A DNA stretch of 64,000 nucleotides from Aequorivita vitellina (GTDB lineage Bacteria; Bacteroidota; Bacteroidia; Flavobacteriales; Flavobacteriaceae). Below the pieces are notes generated by a model. The model saw only the letters and a program-made list of their open reading frames with translations. It was not told where the DNA came from and did not search any database. Where the stretch lies: positions 1 through 64,000 of the forward strand of contig NZ_JAIRBA010000021.1 of assembly GCF_022008365.1 (NCBI RefSeq), read 5' to 3'. A program made the translations under genes and the position numbers. Positions 62,639-64,000 of the stretch are shown here, one piece after another. Numbering within the stretch: the stretch's first letter is position 1; each line of letters begins with the position of its first letter.

Positions 62639-64000
62639 TTGGAAAAATATTTAGAACAACTTAATGAAGCTCAACTAGCACCAGTACTGCAAAAAGATGG
62701 CGCTATGATTGTAATTGCTGGGGCGGGATCTGGCAAAACTAGGGTGCTTACTTTTCGCATTGCTTACTTAATGTCTAAGGGAGTGGATCCATTTAATATA
62801 TTGGCGCTCACCTTTACCAATAAAGCAGCGCGCGAGATGAAAAAGCGTATCTCGCAAATTGTTGGCTCCAGCGAGGCGAAGAATCTTTGGATGGGAACCT
62901 TTCACAGTATTTTTGCGAAAATACTTCGGTTTGAAGCCGATAAACTGGGCTACCCTTCAAACTTTACAATTTACGATACACAGGATTCGCAAAGCGTTAT
63001 TCGTGCGGTTATTAAAGAAATGCACCTCGATAAGGACGTGTACAAATACAAGCAGGTTTACTCGCGCATTTCTTCGTATAAAAACAGTTTAATTACCGTA
63101 AAGGCATACTTCAGCAATCCTGAATTAATGGAGGCCGATGCAATGGCGAAAATGCCGCGTTTGGGCGATATCTACAAATCGTATGTTGACAAATGTTTTA
63201 AAGCTGGAGCAATGGACTTTGACGATTTGTTGCTAAAAACCAACGAGCTGCTTACCCGTTTTCCGGAAGTTTTAGCGAAGTACCAAAACCGTTTCCGATA
63301 TATTTTGGTGGATGAGTACCAAGATACCAACCACAGCCAGTATTTAATTGTCCGCGCGCTTTCAGATAAATTTCAGAATATCTGCGTGGTGGGCGATGAT
63401 GCCCAAAGTATTTACGCTTTCCGCGGGGCGAACATCAACAATATTTTAAATTTTCAAAAAGATTACGACGAGGTAAAAGTGTTTCGATTAGAACAGAATT
63501 ACCGCTCCACAAAAAATATTGTAAACGCAGCAAATACCTTAATAGAAAAAAATAAAACGCGACTCGAAAAAGTAGTTTGGACCGCAAATGATGAAGGCAA
63601 TAAAATTCTGGTAAACCGAACGATGACCGATGGCGACGAAGGCCGATTTGTTGCAAGTTCAATTTTTGAAAATAAAATGAACCATCAATTACACGATGGC
63701 GACTTTGCCGTTTTGTACCGAACAAATGCGCAAAGCCGCGCTATTGAAGATGCACTTCGAAAAAAAGACATTCCGTATAGAATTTATGGAGGCTTGAGTT
63801 TTTACCAACGAAAGGAGATTAAAGATGTATTGGCCTATATGAGGTTGTTACTAAACCCGAAAGACGAAGAGGCGCTAAAACGCGTAATTAACTATCCTGC
63901 CCGGGGCATTGGCGGCACTACAATGGAGCGATTGATTGTGGCTGCAAACCATTACAACCGTTCAATTTTTGAGGTGATGAAAAACATTGAAAAAATTGAT
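62639..64000 (+). CDS. uvrD: UvrD/PcrA-type DNA helicase, N-terminal part
   Basis: At least 454 residues, cut by the window end. No ATG lies upstream of the domain after the last stop at 62601-62603; a TTG at 62639 gives MEKYLEQLNEAQLAPVLQKDG, which matches where relatives start. Walker A is AGAGSGKT, then LTFTNKAAREMKKR, motif II DEYQDT, GDDAQSIYAFRGA and RLEQNYRSTKNI. It is an SF1A 3'-5' helicase for mismatch or nucleotide excision repair and fork maintenance. C-terminal domain 2B is partly in view. Confidence 0.92.
   Translation, partial: MEKYLEQLNEAQLAPVLQKDGAMIVIAGAGSGKTRVLTFRIAYLMSKGVDPFNILALTFTNKAAREMKKRISQIVGSSEAKNLWMGTFHSIFAKILRFEADKLGYPSNFTIYDTQDSQSVIRAVIKEMHLDKDVYKYKQVYSRISSYKNSLITVKAYFSNPELMEADAMAKMPRLGDIYKSYVDKCFKAGAMDFDDLLLKTNELLTRFPEVLAKYQNRFRYILVDEYQDTNHSQYLIVRALSDKFQNICVVGDDAQSIYAFRGANINNILNFQKDYDEVKVFRLEQNYRSTKNIVNAANTLIEKNKTRLEKVVWTANDEGNKILVNRTMTDGDEGRFVASSIFENKMNHQLHDGDFAVLYRTNAQSRAIEDALRKKDIPYRIYGGLSFYQRKEIKDVLAYMRLLLNPKDEEALKRVINYPARGIGGTTMERLIVAANHYNRSIFEVMKNIEKID

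Overview
The window comes from the chromosome of a low-GC member of the Bacteroidota, most likely a Flavobacteriaceae. The evidence is the family content (DUF5606, DUF349, LemA next to a DUF2207 protein, a Bacteroidota-type secreted M28 peptidase and a PNGase F-like protein that both end in type IX secretion sorting domains), the TAnnTTTG-type -7 promoter boxes, and many very short or absent 5' leaders. The species cannot be named from the sequence.

Left third (1-26 kb), defence island. Positions 1-7302 hold a subtype II-C CRISPR-Cas locus. The array is cut by the window edge and is read on the + strand towards the cas genes. It is closed by a strong intrinsic terminator, then come cas2, cas1 and a 1522-residue cas9 on the - strand, and a divergent tracrRNA whose anti-repeat, -7 box and terminator can all be read. 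After an ABC-transporter operon (7.5-10.4 kb) and an XRE regulator there is a three-gene + strand cluster of unknown function (11.6-13.2 kb): a divergent, HEPN-like protein followed by two paralogous small proteins. It abuts the trailer end of a second CRISPR array with 58 repeats (13291-17474). That array belongs to a subtype I-B operon on the - strand (cas8b-cas7-cas5-cas3-cas6-cas1-cas2-cas4, then leader and array). The 5' handle ATTGAAAC fits I-B. Two complete adaptive immune systems of different classes therefore lie within 26 kb, each with its own adaptation genes.

Middle (26-33 kb), a gene-poor strip. About 1.5 kb without a gene holds inverted repeats and a striking run of seven TATAGTA heptamers spaced exactly 11 bp apart. 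An AlkB-like oxygenase, LemA and a DUF2207 membrane protein, small secreted proteins and a four-unit tandem 76-bp palindromic repeat follow.

Right half (33-64 kb), mostly conserved housekeeping genes: dapD, ruvX, def, DUF5606, mazG, DUF349, aroE, two tandem DUF368 (polyprenyl-phosphate transporter family) genes, a TPR protein, a class III aminotransferase, an OstA/LptA-like protein, purA, a Fur-family regulator, a RelA/SpoT homologue, M28 peptidase, recG, PNGase F-like protein, M1 aminopeptidase, patatin, a glutamate-synthase-like FMN protein and the 5' part of a UvrD/PcrA helicase. Notable oddities are a frameshifted four-helix-bundle gene between ruvX and def, and a 30-bp in-frame palindromic insertion between helicase motifs of recG.
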